This document shows, one piece after another, positions 1 to 8,896 of a stretch of DNA of 64,000 bases. The DNA comes from Paraburkholderia elongata (GTDB lineage Bacteria > Pseudomonadota > Gammaproteobacteria > Burkholderiales > Burkholderiaceae), in the NCBI RefSeq assembly GCF_013177735.1, contig NZ_WOEZ01000018.1:100961-164960 (forward strand), given 5' to 3'. How positions within the stretch are numbered: the first letter of the stretch is position 1; the number at the start of each line of letters is the position of its first letter. The position numbers and the translations under genes are program-made. The notes below the pieces were generated by a model, which saw nothing but the letters and a program-made list of their open reading frames with translations, did not search any database and had not been told where the DNA came from.

Positions 1-191
1 AAATACTGCTGGCGTATCCACGGGAAAGCGGGTTCAAGGAACGGATCATCGAAGCAATTGGGCGCGGCATCGCGCATCGCCCGGCATCGACGTTCGGTAC
101 CGTTTGCGCGGACGTGCTAGAGCGGATCGATCCTGAATACTGCCGCGTGAATTTTTGCGGGCTGATTCTGGGCGCGCAATGGAAAGACTAG
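1..191 (+). CDS. HD-domain protein, C-terminal fragment (cut by window edge)
   Basis: The reading frame is open from base 3 to the TAG at 189-191 and encodes the last 62 residues of a protein (ILLAYPRESGFKERIIEA... to ...FCGLILGAQWKD). This tail closely matches, residue for residue, the C-terminus of the HD-domain protein encoded at 50819-51460, which has AYPRESGFKKKIIEA and FCGLVLGSDWPN. The two are therefore paralogues. The catalytic HD core lies outside the window, so nothing can be said about its metal ligands. Family membership is inferred only from the paralogue. Confidence 0.8.
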   Translation, partial: ILLAYPRESGFKERIIEAIGRGIAHRPASTFGTVCADVLERIDPEYCRVNFCGLILGAQWKD

Positions 192-571
192 CAGGCGATC
201 GCCGGCTAGCAGCAAGCAGGGGGCGGTATTGAACAAGGAGCAGCAGGCCAACGGGGCGCCCACCGCACACCGGCATGCAAGCCGGGTTCGGTTGGTGAAA
301 CACGCAGTGCATCGTCGTGCATGACCGAAGGTTCAAAAATGAAGGTTCAAAAAATTTGATTTGACCAATCAAAAATTTGAGCTATTTGCGGGCTAGAACT
401 GCCGTAGTATTTCCCCGATCTGACGATCCAGATAAGATCCTCCTCGCGGAGCTTTTCAGGGTCCGGTTGCCCACGCGTCTGTCCTGACCTGACAACCCAT
501 CGAACAGACGATCGTGATATACGCAAAGCTGTCGCTCAATCGATTCACTCTTCTGGATTCGCGAGCTTGCG
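192..571. promoter_or_regulatory. Gene-free, partly AT-rich region upstream of the large regulator
   Basis: No convincing gene lies here. Two direct copies of GAAGGTTCAAAAA sit at 327-339 and 341-353, a 14-bp period. They are followed by two similar AT-rich stretches, CAAAAAATTTGAT and ATCAAAAATTTGAG, around 348-380. This is much more AT-rich than the flanking genes, so it probably holds the promoter and a protein-binding site for the regulator gene at 572. I could not assign a -10/-35 pair with confidence. Confidence 0.4.
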
Positions 572-3490
572 ATGATTCAAATTGGACAACTCCATATTTC
601 GCTCGAGCATCGGGAAATACGCTCGCATGGCGAATCAGTGCGTCTCGGCAGCCGCGCCTTCGGCATCCTTGAATTGCTGATTTCCGCAAAAGGCGCGCTG
701 GTCTCCAAGGACGAGATCATGCGGCACGTCTGGCCCGAGACGATCGTAGAGGAAAACAACCTCCAGGTGCACATTGCGGCGATACGCAAGGCGCTGGGCG
801 CGGATCGCGACCGCATCGTGACGGTGCCGGGCCGCGGCTACCGTATGACCGGCCTGAAGATGGCGGCGGGCGCGGAGATAGCGGATGTGGGCGAGGGCGC
901 CCTCGCGACACACGGGCCAAATGCGCACCAGTCAAATACGCACCGGTCGAGTACGCACAATCTTCCTCTCCATGTGTCGACGCTGGTGGGGCGGCAATGC
1001 GCCGTCGCGGAGGTGCTGGCCGCCATTGAACCCGCGCAGATCGTGACGCTCGTCGGCTCGGGCGGCATCGGCAAGACGCGCCTCGCTATCGAAGCGGCGA
1101 GACAGATGGTGCCGCGCTTTCCCGACGGTGTGGCGTTCGTGTCGCTTGCGCCGGTGTCGGACTCGCGCTTTGCGCTGGACGCACTGGCGATGGCGCTCGG
1201 CATGAAGATTTCTTCGTCCGGCCTTTCGCTTGCGCAGATCGCGCATGAGATGAGAGGCAAGCGCCTGTTGATCGTGCTGGACAATTGCGAGCACGTGATC
1301 GAAGCGGCTGCCACGATGGCTGAGGCGCTGGCGGCAGCCGGCGAGGGCATGCGGGTGCTGGCGACGAGTCGCGAAGCGTTGCGGGCGCGTGACGAAGTTG
1401 TCTATCCGGTTCTGTCGCTCGACGTGCCCAGCCCCGGAAACCCAAGCGATGACGTGTTGCAGACAAGTGCGGTCCAGCTGTTTCTCACCCGCGCCCGCGC
1501 TGCCGATCCGCAATTTTCGTCCGACGAGCGCAGCATTTTTCTGATCGGCGAGGTCTGCCGGCATCTGGACGGCATTCCACTTGCCATCGAACTGGCCGCG
1601 GCGCGCGCCGCGGTCCTCGGCATCGAGGTGCTGGCGGCGCGGCTCGACGACCGCTTGCGGATACTGTCGGGAGGTTACAGGACTGCGTTGCCGCGCCATC
1701 AGACATTGAAGGCGACACTCGACTGGAGCTACCGCCTGCTCGACAACAGCGAACGTGTCATCTTGCGCTGGCTCGGCATGTTCGTCGATGCGTTCACGTT
1801 CGATTCGGCGTGCTACGTCGGCACGCAACTCAGCCTTACGCAGGCGGAAGTGCTGAATGCGCTGAGCGGCCTCGTGTCGAAGTCGCTGGTGATCCGCGCC
1901 GACGGCAGCGCTTCGCCGCGGTATCGTCTGCTGGAAACGACACGTGCCTATGCGCTGCAGCGACTCGACGACAACGGCGAGCGCAGCGCTGCCGCGCTGG
2001 TCCACGCAAAGTCGTTCTGCGAACGCTTCAAACGCGCGCAGCACGCTCTGGAGGTGACGTCGCTGCAAGACGATCTGGCGGATTTCACGCGTGAAATCGG
2101 CAATGTGCGAGCCGCGCTCGACTGGGCCTTTTCGGCCACGGGCGATCGCGAGGTCGGCGTCGAACTTGCCTCGATTGTCGTACCGTATCTGTTCGATCTT
2201 TCACTAGTCGACGAATGCCGTAGCCGCGCGCGCGCCGCGCTCGATGCCGCGCGTGACGCAAACGCTTCGAACTTTCCCGCTGAAGCGCGCTTGAGGCTGA
2301 TGACGAGCTGGGCGGCTGCGCTTGTCTATACGCAGGGTCCGACTATGCAGACGCTGGAAGCATGGTCCGAAGTGTTGACGCTTGCCGTTGCCATGGGCCA
2401 TGCCGGATTTGAATCGCGCGCGTTGTGCGGACTACGGCACTCGTATCAGGCGGGCGGTGAGGCGCGTCAGGCGCTGGTCGCCGCGCGGCGCTTCGAAGCG
2501 CTGGCCTGTCAGTTCACAGACGCGACGCACAGCCTGATCGGGTGCCGCATGGAAGGCGTCGCGCTGCACTACGTCGGCGAACAGCGCATGGCCCGCCAGA
2601 AGCTCGAAGAGATGTTGAGCGCGTGGGTACCCACGGATCATCGGTGGAACACGATCGGCTTCAGGTTCGACCAAGCCATCGTCGCGCGGGCGCTGCTCGC
2701 GCGCGTGACGTGGGCGCTGGGAGACACGGCAGGGGCGATGCGGCTTGCCGGGGAGGCGCTGGAGGCTGCCCTTCAGCACGATTTCGAACTCGTCACCTGC
2801 TATGTGCTCGGCGATGTTTTTGTGCCGCTTGCGCTGCTCATGGGCGAGCGCGCGGCGGCGGAACGCGCGCTCGCGATGCTGAAGGCTATCTCGTCGCGCG
2901 TATCGCTGTCGATCTGGCACACCTGCTGTGCATGCTACGACGAGTACCTGTTTTCGCTGTCCGGCGAGCATCCGCACAGGCTGGCGCAATTTCGCAGCGC
3001 GTTGGACGAGCTTCGTGACATCGACTTCCTGGCGCAACTGACCATGCTGCTATGTCAGTTCGCACGCGCACTGATGCGTGCGGAACAGTACACAGAAGCG
3101 TTGGCCGCGATCGACGAAGCCCTGCAGCATTGCAAGGAGACGGGGGAGCGGTGGTACTACGCCGAGCTGTGCCGTGCGAAGGGGGATGCGATGCGCGCAT
3201 TGCAAAGGGACGCGGATGCCGCAGAGTGGTTCATGACCGCGCTGGAGTCCGCACGCCGGCAGAGCGCGGCTGTTCTCGCGGTGCGTGCCGCGAGTAGTCT
3301 CGCGCGGCTCTGGATCGAGCAGGATCGCGTCGGCGAGGCGCGCAGCTTGCTGTCGCGAGCGCTGGCTCGCCTGAGCGGGTACCCGGCCGATCCGGATGTT
3401 CGGGATGGCGGGGCCTTACTGGCCGAACTGGAGGCAAAAATCGCCGCCGTGGACGACAAGGATTTCCGGCCGGCGTGTATCGGCGCCTGA
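572..3490 (+). CDS. Winged-helix / NB-ARC-type NTPase / TPR transcriptional regulator
   Basis: A 972-residue cytoplasmic regulator. Residues 1-95 are an OmpR/PhoB-type winged helix without a receiver domain (LGSRAF, VSKDEIMRHVWP, VPGRGYRM). Residues 115-135 are a short repeated linker. From about 140 there is a STAND/NB-ARC-like NTPase with a P-loop GSGGIGKT at 162-169 and a Walker B-like LLIVLDN near 232-238, followed by the family segments GIPLAIELAAAR and GGYRTALPRHQTL. The C-terminal half is helical and TPR-like and would sense a ligand or partner. Residues 1-470 resemble the protein encoded at 61634-63100, which lacks the TPR half. No strong ribosome-binding site precedes the ATG. The target genes are unknown. 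Confidence 0.88.
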   Translation: MIQIGQLHISLEHREIRSHGESVRLGSRAFGILELLISAKGALVSKDEIMRHVWPETIVEENNLQVHIAAIRKALGADRDRIVTVPGRGYRMTGLKMAAGAEIADVGEGALATHGPNAHQSNTHRSSTHNLPLHVSTLVGRQCAVAEVLAAIEPAQIVTLVGSGGIGKTRLAIEAARQMVPRFPDGVAFVSLAPVSDSRFALDALAMALGMKISSSGLSLAQIAHEMRGKRLLIVLDNCEHVIEAAATMAEALAAAGEGMRVLATSREALRARDEVVYPVLSLDVPSPGNPSDDVLQTSAVQLFLTRARAADPQFSSDERSIFLIGEVCRHLDGIPLAIELAAARAAVLGIEVLAARLDDRLRILSGGYRTALPRHQTLKATLDWSYRLLDNSERVILRWLGMFVDAFTFDSACYVGTQLSLTQAEVLNALSGLVSKSLVIRADGSASPRYRLLETTRAYALQRLDDNGERSAAALVHAKSFCERFKRAQHALEVTSLQDDLADFTREIGNVRAALDWAFSATGDREVGVELASIVVPYLFDLSLVDECRSRARAALDAARDANASNFPAEARLRLMTSWAAALVYTQGPTMQTLEAWSEVLTLAVAMGHAGFESRALCGLRHSYQAGGEARQALVAARRFEALACQFTDATHSLIGCRMEGVALHYVGEQRMARQKLEEMLSAWVPTDHRWNTIGFRFDQAIVARALLARVTWALGDTAGAMRLAGEALEAALQHDFELVTCYVLGDVFVPLALLMGERAAAERALAMLKAISSRVSLSIWHTCCACYDEYLFSLSGEHPHRLAQFRSALDELRDIDFLAQLTMLLCQFARALMRAEQYTEALAAIDEALQHCKETGERWYYAELCRAKGDAMRALQRDADAAEWFMTALESARRQSAAVLAVRAASSLARLWIEQDRVGEARSLLSRALARLSGYPADPDVRDGGALLAELEAKIAAVDDKDFRPACIGA
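920..964 (+). repeat. 15-bp tandem repeat in the linker of the 572-3490 regulator
   Basis: Three imperfect 15-bp units (AATGCGCACCAGTCA, AATACGCACCGGTCG, AGTACGCACAATCTT) encode the pentapeptides NAHQS, NTHRS and STHNL. They lie between the winged helix and the NTPase domain. The other regulator of this type has four 15-bp units of unrelated sequence at the same place. Confidence 0.8.
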
Positions 3491-3506
3491 CACATACCGG
3501 CCGTCG

Positions 3507-4421
3507 TCAAACGTACAGATGGCTGACGAACCGCTCCACGAGATCTGGCGAATCGAGACGATCGATCCACCAGCGCATCGCCTGTCCGGTTTCGTCTTCG
3601 CGCCAGGCCATATAAAAGTGGGTCACGTCCCGCATGCCGAAGACCTGCTTGGCGACGAGTTCGCCGCGCGCGATGGGCGCTGTCGCGAGGCACTCGGGAA
3701 TGGTGCCGACAGCGAGCCCTTCGAGTTGCGCGGCGAGTTTGCCGGCGAGCGTGGGCAGCGTCAGGCAATTCTGCGTAGCAGCGGCGCCGACGGTGCGCGG
3801 CATCAATTCGCGCGAGGTATCGCCAATGACCGCGCCGCGATGGCGCGCGACGGTTTCCATGCTCAGCGGTTCGGGAAGCTCCGCGAGCGGATGACCGGGC
3901 GCCACCACGAAAATATGGCGCATCGAACCGATGGGGCGGGTGACGAGATTGGGCAGGTTGGGTGGATCGCCAGCGGCACCCACCACGAGGTCGGCACGCC
4001 GCGTGATCAAGGCATCCCACGTGCCGCCCAACACTTCCCTGGACAGGCGCAGGCGAGTCTCCATGTTCATGTCGTAAAACGCGTGGACGTGCGGCCAGAT
4101 TGCGTCGAACGGCAGGATCTCGTCGATGCAGATGCGCAAATCCGCTTCCCAGCCGTGTTGCACGCGTTTTGCCTTGAGCTCGAGTTCTTCGGCGCCTTGC
4201 AGCAGACGCCTGCCTTCCTCGACCACCACCCGTCCGGCGTGTGTGAATTTCGCCCGCCGGCCGCTCCGGTCGAACAGGTTGACTTCGAGGTCGCTCTCGA
4301 GCTTCTGCACCAGATAGCTTAGCGACGACGGCACGCGATGCAGAAGTTCGGCCGCCTCCGCAAACGTACCGGTGCGATCGATTGCATCGAGTACTTCCAA
4401 CACCTCAAATGACAGCTTCAT
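3507..4421 (-). CDS. LysR-family transcriptional regulator
   Basis: A 304-residue LysR-type regulator. The start at 4421 (MKLSFEVLEVLDAID) places the HTH in the usual position and has AGGA about 8 bases upstream. Longer in-frame starts would add an unusual N-terminus. The HTH spans residues 1-60 (GTFAEAAELLHRVPSSLSYLVQKLE) and an effector-binding periplasmic-binding-like domain follows. It is divergent from the second LysR gene at 4669, and the two share a 247-bp promoter region. Its inducer is unknown. It ends 16 bp from the large regulator, which it faces tail to tail. Confidence 0.88.
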   Translation of the reverse strand: MKLSFEVLEVLDAIDRTGTFAEAAELLHRVPSSLSYLVQKLESDLEVNLFDRSGRRAKFTHAGRVVVEEGRRLLQGAEELELKAKRVQHGWEADLRICIDEILPFDAIWPHVHAFYDMNMETRLRLSREVLGGTWDALITRRADLVVGAAGDPPNLPNLVTRPIGSMRHIFVVAPGHPLAELPEPLSMETVARHRGAVIGDTSRELMPRTVGAAATQNCLTLPTLAGKLAAQLEGLAVGTIPECLATAPIARGELVAKQVFGMRDVTHFYMAWREDETGQAMRWWIDRLDSPDLVERFVSHLYV

Positions 4422-4575
4422 CGAAGATTCCTGGGGTAGTTGCCTGATTGCGCCTGTCGTGGACCGCGCATGGTCTGATAGGCTCGATTGTCGCACTGAG
4501 TGGGAGGGTGGTGGCGGTACACATACGCCCTTCAGAAGTCTTCAGCAAAAGATAGCGCGAATTTATTCGCCAGAA

Positions 4576-4615
4576 TTTCCCGAACTCATCAAGCGGCAAT
4601 GTTCCCAAAAGGGAA
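4576..4615. promoter_or_regulatory. Candidate LysR operator: TTTCCCGA half-site and TTCCC-N4-GGGAA
   Basis: A perfect inverted repeat TTCCC-AAAA-GGGAA lies at 4602-4615, 54 bp before the ATG of the LysR gene at 4669. A TTTCCCGA half-site lies at 4576-4583. The same full palindrome and half-site occur before hapC at 5674-5717. Operators shared by a LysR gene and its target operon are usual for this family. Assignment to the 4669 regulator is inference. Confidence 0.6.
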
Positions 4616-4668
4616 TAAACTTTCATCCGGGAGGACTGGCGGCGAACCCAGCGACCACAGGAGACAGG

Positions 4669-5634
4669 ATGGATTTGTTCATGTCGATGGAAGCGTTCGT
4701 GCGGGCCGCGGAAGCGCAGAGCTTTGCCGGCGCCGCGCGGCAGCTGGGCGTTGCCAAATCGGTGGTGACGTCTCGCGTTAAACAGCTCGAAGACCATTTC
4801 GGCGTGCCGCTGTTTCATCGGTCGACGCGCGCGGTGCGCCTGTCCGAACTCGGCGAGACGTATTACCGTGAGTGCGCGGAGCTGGTCAACAAGGTCCACG
4901 ATTTGTCCGGGCGCTCGCGCGGCGATCCACAGGCGCTTGCCGGCACGCTCAATATCCATGTTCTGCCGGGCTTCGCGCTTGGTCATTTTTCGCAAACGCT
5001 GATCGAATTCCGCGCCGCTTACCCGCGCGTGGAGTTCGTCGTGACCGTCAATGACAGAGTCATCGATCCGGTCCAGGAAGGCTTCGATCTGGCGTTGCAG
5101 ATCTATCCGCCGGCGTCGAACCTGCTGGTCGAGCGGCGTCTGTTTCCGGTACGCGGCGTGTTATGTGCAGCGCCCGGTTATCTGAAGGAAGAGCCGCTGA
5201 TCGAAACGCCGCTCGACTTGCTGCGGCACGATTTCGCTCGTTATTCGTACTATCCATGGGGCGACAAGTGGCCGTTAATGCGCGGCAACGAATGCTTCGA
5301 AATCGCACTGAATCCGGTGCTGAAAACCAATAGCGTGCACCTCTTGCTGGAGTTCGCGCGAGCCGGCGCGGGCGTCGTCTATCTGCCGACCATGGTCGCC
5401 GCTGCCGATCTGCTGGAGCATCGCCTCGAACGCGTGCTGCCGGAGTACGCGGCGCCGCCGCTGTGGCTCTCGGCGGTCTATCCCGCATCGCACCGCTCGA
5501 CCACCAAGGTCAAGGCTTTCGTCGACTTCCTGCGCGCCCGCTATCTGCGCGAACCGCAGTGGGACAAGGCGCTCGGCATTGCGCCGCCGGACGACGAGAC
5601 CAAGAGCGTCGGCGAGGAACTGGCCGAAGACTGA
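4669..5634 (+). CDS. LysR-family regulator of the hydroquinone operon (probable)
   Basis: A 321-residue LysR-type regulator. I chose the ATG at 4669 because CAGGAGACAG precedes it and the protein then begins directly with the HTH (MDLFMSMEAFVRAAEAQSF, GAARQLGVAKSVVTSRVKQLE). An effector-binding domain follows. It lies 172 bp upstream of hapC on the same strand, the usual place for the regulator of an aromatic operon. A TTCCC-N4-GGGAA palindrome occurs in front of both this gene and hapC. The likely inducer is hydroquinone or its precursor (inference). Confidence 0.87.
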   Translation: MDLFMSMEAFVRAAEAQSFAGAARQLGVAKSVVTSRVKQLEDHFGVPLFHRSTRAVRLSELGETYYRECAELVNKVHDLSGRSRGDPQALAGTLNIHVLPGFALGHFSQTLIEFRAAYPRVEFVVTVNDRVIDPVQEGFDLALQIYPPASNLLVERRLFPVRGVLCAAPGYLKEEPLIETPLDLLRHDFARYSYYPWGDKWPLMRGNECFEIALNPVLKTNSVHLLLEFARAGAGVVYLPTMVAAADLLEHRLERVLPEYAAPPLWLSAVYPASHRSTTKVKAFVDFLRARYLREPQWDKALGIAPPDDETKSVGEELAED

Positions 5635-5673
5635 GGTCAGCCGCACGCCTGTCCGGGTTCGCCACCAGGTAGT

Positions 5674-5717
5674 TTCCCTGGCGGGAATTTGATGCACCCA
5701 TGGTTCGCGTTTCCCGA
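5674..5717. promoter_or_regulatory. Candidate LysR operator upstream of hapC
   Basis: The inverted repeat TTCCC-TGGC-GGGAA lies at 5674-5687, with a TTTCCCGA half-site at 5710-5717. The same pair is found at 4576-4615 in the promoter of the LysR gene. The hapC start is 90 bp downstream of the half-site. Confidence 0.6.
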
Positions 5718-5806
5718 CCCTCAGAACATTGCTGTTGCGCCTGCAGCCACTTAATCTTCGATCCATGCAACGCATTCGTGGATTCGTAAATTAACTGGAG
5801 ACAGAC

Positions 5807-6298
5807 ATGCAACAGACCTGGTTCGGCAGCCTGGACAATTTCCGCAAAGGCTCCATCGAAATCATCAAGGGCAAACCGGAGCATTACGCCATGTCGAACG
5901 TGTTCGACGTGGCGAGCCACTCAGAGCCCTACGAGAAAGTCGTCGTCGGCAAGAATCTCAAGTACGTGATCGAGACGCTGCGTGCGGAAGGTTCGTCGCC
6001 GTGGTTCGCTGCGTCGCACGATGAATTCGCAGTCGTGCTCGACGGCGAGATCGACGTCTATTTCATCAAACCGTCGGACGGACCGCTGGTCGACGCGCAG
6101 ACCGAAGGCAGTGTGCGGCTCGAAGGCCAGCCGTTGGGTCAGTCGATGGGTTATGTGCGGCTGCGCCGCGGCCATCAGGCGCTGCTACCCGCAGGCGCCG
6201 CCTACCGCTTCGAAGCGGTGACGAAGGGCGTGCTGCTCGTGCAGACGATCCTCGGACGCTATTCGGTCGAGAAGTGGGCCGACATCTGCATCCACTGA
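5807..6298 (+). CDS. hapC: Hydroquinone 1,2-dioxygenase, small subunit
   Basis: A 163-residue cytoplasmic protein (MQQTWFGSLDNFRKGSIEI). Its length and position match the small subunit (HapC / PnpC-type) of the two-component Fe(II) hydroquinone dioxygenase. That enzyme opens hydroquinone to 4-hydroxymuconic semialdehyde. The C-terminal half has a cupin-like shape (LDGEIDVYFIKP, RRGHQALLPAGAAYRF). The large subunit starts 37 bp downstream, and the dehydrogenase and reductase of the same pathway follow. GGAG precedes the ATG. The call rests on the four-gene order as much as on the sequence, and the substrate could be a substituted hydroquinone. Confidence 0.85.
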   Translation: MQQTWFGSLDNFRKGSIEIIKGKPEHYAMSNVFDVASHSEPYEKVVVGKNLKYVIETLRAEGSSPWFAASHDEFAVVLDGEIDVYFIKPSDGPLVDAQTEGSVRLEGQPLGQSMGYVRLRRGHQALLPAGAAYRFEAVTKGVLLVQTILGRYSVEKWADICIH

Positions 6299-6335
6299 TT
6301 CCCTCTACACGAACGATCCTCTTCTGGAGCCCATC

Positions 6336-7331
6336 ATGGACAAAACCAGCACCCTGCAAAACGTCACCGCGAGCGAGGCCGATGCGGTGTCCGGTTATCG
6401 CACGTTCCGCCTCGGTGATTTCGAATTCAGCCGCGATGCTTATTTCGCTACCGTCAAATGGCCGGCCAAAGGCGAGACCCGCTCGCACCAGATGCATGCC
6501 GACGACTTCTTGCGCGCGATGATGCGCGACGTGGCCTGGGGCTTCTTCTACGGTTGGGTCAATTTCGACGAAGTGATCGGCACGCGCAATCACTACGGCA
6601 AGGTTGACATGTACGCCGGTGCGTACAACGCAAGTTTCAAGGAAGCGGGCATCGATCATATGCAGCAGTTCGACACGCCGCTCATCATGGCGACCTTCAA
6701 GGCGATTCTGCGGGACTGGGTCAACGAAGGCTTCGATCCGTTCGCCGCGCCCGAAGAAACCGGCTCTGCGTTCGGCACGAAGCATGGCGACAACATCGCC
6801 GCGATCGAGCGCACGCGGATCGCCACCAGGCGCATGCCGGGCCTCGAAGGCGATTCGCCGCTGCGCGACGATTTGCCGGTCAACCGCCAGTTTGCGGACG
6901 TCGGCCAGGACGAACCGGAGATTCACGCGGAGCCCGGCTTTGAAGGCGCACTGCATGCGTTCAGCCTCTTCAAGTACCTGTCGCGCTCGGACGTGACGTG
7001 GAATCCGTCGGTCACCTCCGTGTGCCAGCAAAGCCTGTTCTGTCCGACCACCGAAGAGTTCGTGCTGCCGGTGTTCCATGGCAACGACCGCGTCGAGTGG
7101 TTCCTGCAACTGTCCGATCAGATCATCTGGGACGTCGCCGACAAGGACAGCGGCGAGCCGCGCGCGCGCATCACGATGAACGCGGGCGATATCGCCGCGA
7201 TGCCGGCCGATATCCGCCACAAGGGCTACTCGCAGAAGCGTTCGATGCTGCTGGTGTGGGAGAACGCTACGCCCGATCTGCCCAAGCGCTACGAAAGCGG
7301 CGAACTGCCGCCGTATCCGATCCAGATGTAA
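6336..7331 (+). CDS. hapD: Hydroquinone 1,2-dioxygenase, large subunit
   Basis: A 331-residue partner of HapC. Its size fits the large (HapD / PnpD-type) subunit, which in known enzymes carries the catalytic Fe(II). Recognisable segments are SGYRTFRLGDFEFSRDAYFA near the N-terminus, VDMYAGAYN, and a C-terminal cupin-like stretch (NAGDIAAMPADIRHKGYSQKRSMLLVWENA) with a His that may bind metal. GGAG lies upstream of the ATG. Together with HapC it would perform intra-ring cleavage of hydroquinone, a reaction distinct from the intradiol enzyme encoded at 16514. Confidence 0.86.
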   Translation: MDKTSTLQNVTASEADAVSGYRTFRLGDFEFSRDAYFATVKWPAKGETRSHQMHADDFLRAMMRDVAWGFFYGWVNFDEVIGTRNHYGKVDMYAGAYNASFKEAGIDHMQQFDTPLIMATFKAILRDWVNEGFDPFAAPEETGSAFGTKHGDNIAAIERTRIATRRMPGLEGDSPLRDDLPVNRQFADVGQDEPEIHAEPGFEGALHAFSLFKYLSRSDVTWNPSVTSVCQQSLFCPTTEEFVLPVFHGNDRVEWFLQLSDQIIWDVADKDSGEPRARITMNAGDIAAMPADIRHKGYSQKRSMLLVWENATPDLPKRYESGELPPYPIQM

Positions 7332-7338
7332 CTCTCAG

Positions 7339-7395
7339 ACATTCCCCCCGATTGCCGATCGAACGGCGCCAGACCGCTGGCGCCGCGGGGAATGT
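7339..7395 (+). other. Nested intercistronic hairpin between hapD and hapE
   Basis: The 95-bp gap holds two nested inverted repeats. The outer arms are ACATTCCCC (7339-7347) and GGGGAATGT (7387-7395). The inner arms are CGGCGCCAG (7364-7372) and CTGGCGCCG (7377-7385) around the loop ACCG. No T-tract follows, so a stabilising or processing element is likelier than an intrinsic terminator. Confidence 0.6.
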
Positions 7396-7426
7396 CACGC
7401 CCCGCTTTTACTTGCATAGGACTGAC

Positions 7427-8890
7427 ATGCAAACGCAACTCTTCATTGGTGGCCGCTTCGTGCCGGCTGCAAACGGCGAAACGCTCGCCTCCCTCAATCC
7501 GCACGACAACTCGGTGATTGCCGAAGTCGCGATGGCCGGACCCGCCGATGTCGATCGCGCCGTGGCGGCGGCGAAAGCGGCGTTTCCGAAGTGGAGCAAT
7601 CTCGCCGCGATGGAGCGGGGGCGCCTGCTGCTCAAACTCGCCGACGCGATCGAGGCGAACGCCGATGCGCTCGCGCGCCTCGAATCGCTCGACACCGGCC
7701 ACCCGATTCGCGACACGCGCAATCTCGATGTGCCGCGCACCGCAGCCACGTTTCGCTATTTCGGCGGCATGGCCGACAAATTCGAAGGCTCGGTGATTCC
7801 GGTCGAGCAGGGCTTTCTGAACTACATGACGCGCGAGCCGGTCGGCATCGTCGGGCAGGTGGTGCCGTGGAATTTCCCGCTGATGTTCACGAGCTGGAAG
7901 ATGGCGCCCGCGCTCGCCGCAGGCAACTGCGTGATCATGAAGCCCGCTGAACTCACGCCGCTGTCGAGTCTCGCAATCGCAGAACTGATGGCCGAGGTTG
8001 GATTTCCAGACGGTGTCGTCAATATCCTGCCGGGCCTAGGTCATGTCGCCGGTCAGTACATTGCCGAGCATCCGGAGATCAGCAAGGTCGCCTTTACCGG
8101 CTCGACTGCGATCGGGCGCAAGATCGTGCAGGCGTCGAGCGGCAATCTGAAGAAGGTACAGCTCGAACTCGGCGGCAAAGGCGCGAACATCGTATTCGGC
8201 GACGCGAATATCGATGCCGTCGTGCAAGGCTCGGCATTCGCGATCTTCCACAACCAGGGGCAGGCGTGCATTGCCGGCTCGCGGATGATCGTGCACGAAT
8301 CGATCGCTGACGAAGTGCTCGAGAAGTTCACCGCGTTAAGCCGCACGATCCGGATCGGCAATCCGCTCGATCCACTGACCGAAATGGGCCCGCTCACCTC
8401 GCGTCAGCATCGCGACCGCGTGCTGTCGTTCGTCGACGTCGCACGCGAACAGGGTGGCCGCGTGCTGGCGGGCGGCAAGGCGCCGGACGACGTAGCGCTG
8501 GCGAATGGCTGCTACGTCGAGCCGACCATCGTTCAAGCGCTGCCGGAGCATCGGGTGTCGCAGGAAGAAGTGTTCGGTCCGTTCATGACCGTCACCACAT
8601 TCCGCACAGACGAAGAAGCGCTCGCGATTGCGAACGGCACCGAGTACGGTCTCGGCGCAGGTCTCTGGACGCGCGACTTGCAACGCGCGCATCTCGTGGC
8701 GCGCGAGATTCGCGCCGGTATGGTGTGGATCAACTGCTACAAGCGCGTGAGCCCCGCGTCACCGTTCGGCGGTGTCGGCGCGAGCGGCTACGGCCGCGAG
8801 ATGGGTTTCGAAGCGATGCGCGAATACACGCAACCCAAGTCGGTCTGGGTCAACGTGGATGCGCAGATTCCGCCTTACTACCCGCGCTGA
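7427..8890 (+). CDS. hapE: 4-hydroxymuconic semialdehyde dehydrogenase (ALDH family)
   Basis: A 487-residue NAD(P)-dependent aldehyde dehydrogenase starting at MQTQLFIGGRFVPAANGE. A much longer upstream in-frame extension overlaps hapD and is not credible. Family signatures are VGIVGQVVPWNFPLM, the general-base Glu in LELGGKG (near residue 247) and the nucleophilic Cys in NQGQACIAGSR (near residue 281). Between the hydroquinone dioxygenase and maleylacetate reductase its expected job is to oxidise 4-hydroxymuconic semialdehyde to maleylacetate. The hapF gene begins only 6 bp downstream, so the two are surely co-transcribed. The exact substrate is inferred from operon order. Confidence 0.88.
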   Translation: MQTQLFIGGRFVPAANGETLASLNPHDNSVIAEVAMAGPADVDRAVAAAKAAFPKWSNLAAMERGRLLLKLADAIEANADALARLESLDTGHPIRDTRNLDVPRTAATFRYFGGMADKFEGSVIPVEQGFLNYMTREPVGIVGQVVPWNFPLMFTSWKMAPALAAGNCVIMKPAELTPLSSLAIAELMAEVGFPDGVVNILPGLGHVAGQYIAEHPEISKVAFTGSTAIGRKIVQASSGNLKKVQLELGGKGANIVFGDANIDAVVQGSAFAIFHNQGQACIAGSRMIVHESIADEVLEKFTALSRTIRIGNPLDPLTEMGPLTSRQHRDRVLSFVDVAREQGGRVLAGGKAPDDVALANGCYVEPTIVQALPEHRVSQEEVFGPFMTVTTFRTDEEALAIANGTEYGLGAGLWTRDLQRAHLVAREIRAGMVWINCYKRVSPASPFGGVGASGYGREMGFEAMREYTQPKSVWVNVDAQIPPYYPR

Positions 8891-8896
8891 ACCGCC

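Noticed and set aside
6998..7426. N-terminal extension of the aldehyde dehydrogenase into hapD
   Set aside because: It is a frame shadow of hapD. ALDH homology begins at 7427.
7427..7442. ATGCAAACGCAACTCT as a further LacI site
   Set aside because: Only one half matches the operator and it is the coding start of hapE.
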